Assembly: GCF_000321225.1 (NCBI RefSeq)
Contig: NW_004451524.1
Location: 538,015 to 602,014 of the forward strand
Reading direction: 5' to 3'
DNA: 64,000 nt
Source: Odobenus rosmarus divergens
Taxonomy: Eukaryota > Chordata > Mammalia > Carnivora > Odobenidae
The notes below the pieces were generated by a model that saw only the letters and a list, made by a program, of their open reading frames with translations, did not search any database and was not told the origin of the DNA. Below are positions 62,037 to 64,000 of this stretch, piece after piece (position 1 is the stretch's first letter; each line of letters begins with the position of its first letter). The position numbers were made by a program, and so were the translations under genes.

Positions 62037-62564
62037 GTTATTTTCTCTTTAAAATTCTGGGAGACAGTTCCTTCTAACAGACCAAAATATACCCTAAATC
62101 TCTAGTGTATGGCTTTGTTCTAGTCTCCTGCCTGATCACATTCTCTCCCTTTTTTTTTTTAAATTCCTCTTCTTTCTTTTTTCAACCAACTTCTTATCTT
62201 ATCAATTCCTTTTATAAAATCTTTAATAATTATCATCTTATTTCATCCCTTCATCATATTTACCCTTATTTTTGTACACACATAAGTTGTTCTTTCTTTA
62301 AAATTTTGGGAGGCACTTTCTTCTAACAGACCACAATACGCCCAATATCTAGTGTGTGGCACTGACCTATGCACTGGCCTGATCATATTTGATCATATTC
62401 TGGGTTTTTTTTTTAATCATTTTCTTTTTTTCCTTTTTTCTGTATTTCCCTTTTTTTTCCCCCAGTTTCAGGTCTCTTCTGATTGTTTAGTGTATATTTT
62501 TCTGGGGTCGTTGTCACCCTGTTAGCATTTTGTTCTCTCATTCATCTATTCTCCTCTGGACAAA

Positions 62565-63460
62565 ATGACAAGATGGAAAAAGTCACCTCAAAAAAAAGAA
62601 CAAGAGGCAGTACTGACGGCCAGGGACCTAATCAATACGGACATTAGTAAGATGTCAGAACTAGAGTTCAGAATGATGATTTTGAAGATACTAGCTGGGC
62701 TTGAAAAAAGCATGGTAGATATTAGAGAAATCCTTTCTGGAGAAATAAAAGAACTAAAATCTAACCAAGTCGAAATCAAAAAAGCTATTAATGACGTGCA
62801 ATCAAAAATGGAGGTTCTAACTGCTAGGATGAATGAGGCAGAAGAGAGAATTAGTGATATATAAGACCAAATGATGGAAAATAAAGAGGCTGAGAAAAAG
62901 AGAGAGAAACAACTATTGGATCCTAAGGGCAGAATTCGAGAGATAAGTGATACCATAAGACGAAACAGTATTAGAATAATTGGGATCCCAGAAGAACAAG
63001 AAAGAGAGAGAGGGGCAGAAGGTATACTGGAGCAAACTATAGCAGAGAACTTCCCTAATGTGAGGAAGGAAACAGGCATCAAAATCCAGGCGGCAAAGAG
63101 AACCCCCCTCAAAATCAATATAAATAGGTCAACACCCAACATCTAATAGTAAAACTTACGAGTCTCAGAGACAAAGAGAAAATCCTGAGAGCAGCTCGGG
63201 ACAAGAGATCGGTAACCTACAATGGTAGAAACATTAGATTGGCAACAGACCTATCCACAGAGACCTGGCAGGCCAGAAAGGACTGGCATAATATATTCAG
63301 AGCACTAAATGAGAAAAACATGCAGCCAAGAATACTAGATCCAGCTAGGCTGTCATTGAAAATAGAAGGAGAGATAAAAAGCTTCCAGGACAAACAAAAA
63401 TTAAAGGAATTTGCAAACACAAAACCAGCCCTACAAGAAATACTGAAAGGGGTCCTCTAA
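62565..63460 (+). pseudogene. L1 ORF1 (RNA-binding protein), broken
   Basis: L1 ORF1 encodes the RNA-binding chaperone that coats L1 RNA. The frame starts MTRWKKSPQKKEQEA, continues with a heptad-like coiled coil (LEFRMMILKILAGLEKSM through NEAEERISDI) and stops early at a TAA (62862-62864). The same frame goes on at 62871 through the RRM-like part (RIIGIPEEQERERGAEG). It then ends, and the C-terminal domain is in another frame (63239-63457, with QARKDWHNIFRALNEKNMQP and ILDPARLSLKIEGEIK). One nonsense change and one frameshift near 63140-63240 thus break it. Confidence 0.9.
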
Positions 63461-63540
63461 GCAAAGAGAGAGCCTAAAAGTAAAATAGACCAGAAAGGAA
63501 CACAGACAATATACAGTAACAGTACCTTACAGGCAATACA

Positions 63541-64000
63541 ATGGCACTAAATTCATATCTTTCAATAGTTACCCTGAATGTAAATGGGCTAAATGCCCCA
63601 ATCAAAAGACACAGGGTATCAGACTGCATTAAAAAAACAAGACCCATCAATATGCTGTCTGCAAAAGACTCATTTTAGACCCAAAGACACCCCAGATTGA
63701 AAGTGAGGAGGTACAAAAACATATACCATGCTAATGGACACCAAAAGAAAGCTGGGTGGCAGTCCTTATATCAGACAAATTACACTTCAAACCAAAGACT
63801 ATAATAAGAGACAAGGAAGGACACTATATCCTACTTAAAGGGTCTATCCAACAAGAAGATCTCACAATTGTAAAACAAGAAGATCTCACAATTGTAAATA
63901 TCTATGCTCCAACATGGGAGCAGCCAATTATATAAGCCAATTAATAACAAAAGCAAAGAAACACATTGACAACAATACAATAATAGTGGGGGACTTTAAC
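63541..64000 (+). pseudogene. L1 ORF2 start (endonuclease), broken and cut by the window end
   Basis: ORF2 encodes the endonuclease and reverse transcriptase. It begins MALNSYLSIVTLNVNGLNA, the first endonuclease strand with its metal-binding Asn, and meets a stop at about 63676-63678. Other frames carry later endonuclease parts, ending in GDFN at the window edge. A 24-base direct duplication at 63851-63898 adds eight codons. Confidence 0.88.
63851..63898 (+). repeat. 24-base perfect tandem duplication in L1 ORF2
   Basis: ACAAGAAGATCTCACAATTG plus TAAA occurs twice in a row (63851-63874 and 63875-63898) without mismatch. Its length is a multiple of three. The perfect identity indicates that it is recent compared with the rest of this L1. 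Confidence 0.95.

Larger units (their letters stand above)
60758..64000 (+). mobile_element. Carnivore L1 with complete 5' UTR, runs out of the window
   Basis: It begins GAGGAGGAGCAAGATGGTGG, the usual start of carnivore L1 5' UTRs. The 5' UTR (60758 to about 62564) has a GC-rich, CpG-containing first kilobase and a T-rich second part with a (TA)(CA) repeat. ORF1 and the start of ORF2 follow in order. Full 5' UTRs are rare because most copies are truncated. It lies antisense to the CNTNAP4-like gene in intron 1. Several breaks (see next entries) make it inactive. Confidence 0.93.

Noticed and set aside
62588..63142. 184-codon minus-strand ORF
   Set aside because: It is the antisense shadow of L1 ORF1. 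Its low-complexity Ser, Leu and Ile composition mirrors the Lys- and Glu-rich coiled coil.

Overview
The window is mammalian nuclear DNA. It carries two spliced exons of a neurexin-superfamily gene in long AT-rich introns packed with retrotransposons. The dominant SINE is the tRNA-Lys-derived carnivore CAN-SINE. Its many good copies have the caniform arctoid form: heads reading GGGGCGCCTGGGTGGCTCAG, bodies with CAAGCAGGGGGAGTGGGAGA, and ends that lack the dog-type GGGATCCC. A bear, seal or mustelid relative is therefore more likely than a dog or a cat. The exact species cannot be read from this window.

The only host gene I can support lies on the minus strand. Its two exons encode the N-terminal discoidin (F5/8 type C) domain of a contactin-associated protein, best matched from memory to CNTNAP4 (Caspr4). 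Exon 2 (58776-58886) and exon 3 (20834-21027) have canonical splice sites and compatible phases. They are separated by an intron of about 37.7 kb. The rest of the window is the 5' part of the following intron (1-20833), the intron between the exons (21028-58775), and the 3' part of intron 1 (58887-64000). Exon and intron numbers are inferred from the position of the domain in the protein.

Layout: 1-20.8 kb holds scattered CAN-SINEs, two MLT2-like LTRs, a fragmented old L1 and a MER5-like element. 21-30 kb holds a young L1 3' end, SINEs and a long L2. 30-39 kb is the densest part, with an LTR-like piece, an old L1 tail split by a minus-strand L1, and then a plus-strand L1 facing away from it, so that the two form a large inverted repeat. 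39-47 kb is mostly unassigned with SINEs. 47.4-52 kb is a nested stack: an old L1 5' half, an unidentified retrocopy-like insert split by a young L1 3' half, another old L1 and a MaLR LTR. 52-58.7 kb is mostly quiet, with SINEs and one more MaLR-type LTR. 58.9-64 kb, upstream of exon 2 on the gene strand, holds a SINE dimer and the 5' end of a carnivore L1 with its whole 5' UTR, a broken ORF1 and the start of a broken ORF2.

The best candidate for something new is in that last L1. Its GC-richer 5' UTR carries an uninterrupted 227-codon ORF on the strand opposite to L1 and on the same strand as the CNTNAP gene. It is in the same kind of position as primate L1 ORF0, about 2.1 kb upstream of exon 2. 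It may be a chance ORF, and comparison between L1 copies would decide. No CRISPR, operon, rRNA or functional tRNA gene was seen. Repeat boundaries were set by eye from target-site duplications and tails; family names given from memory are marked as such.
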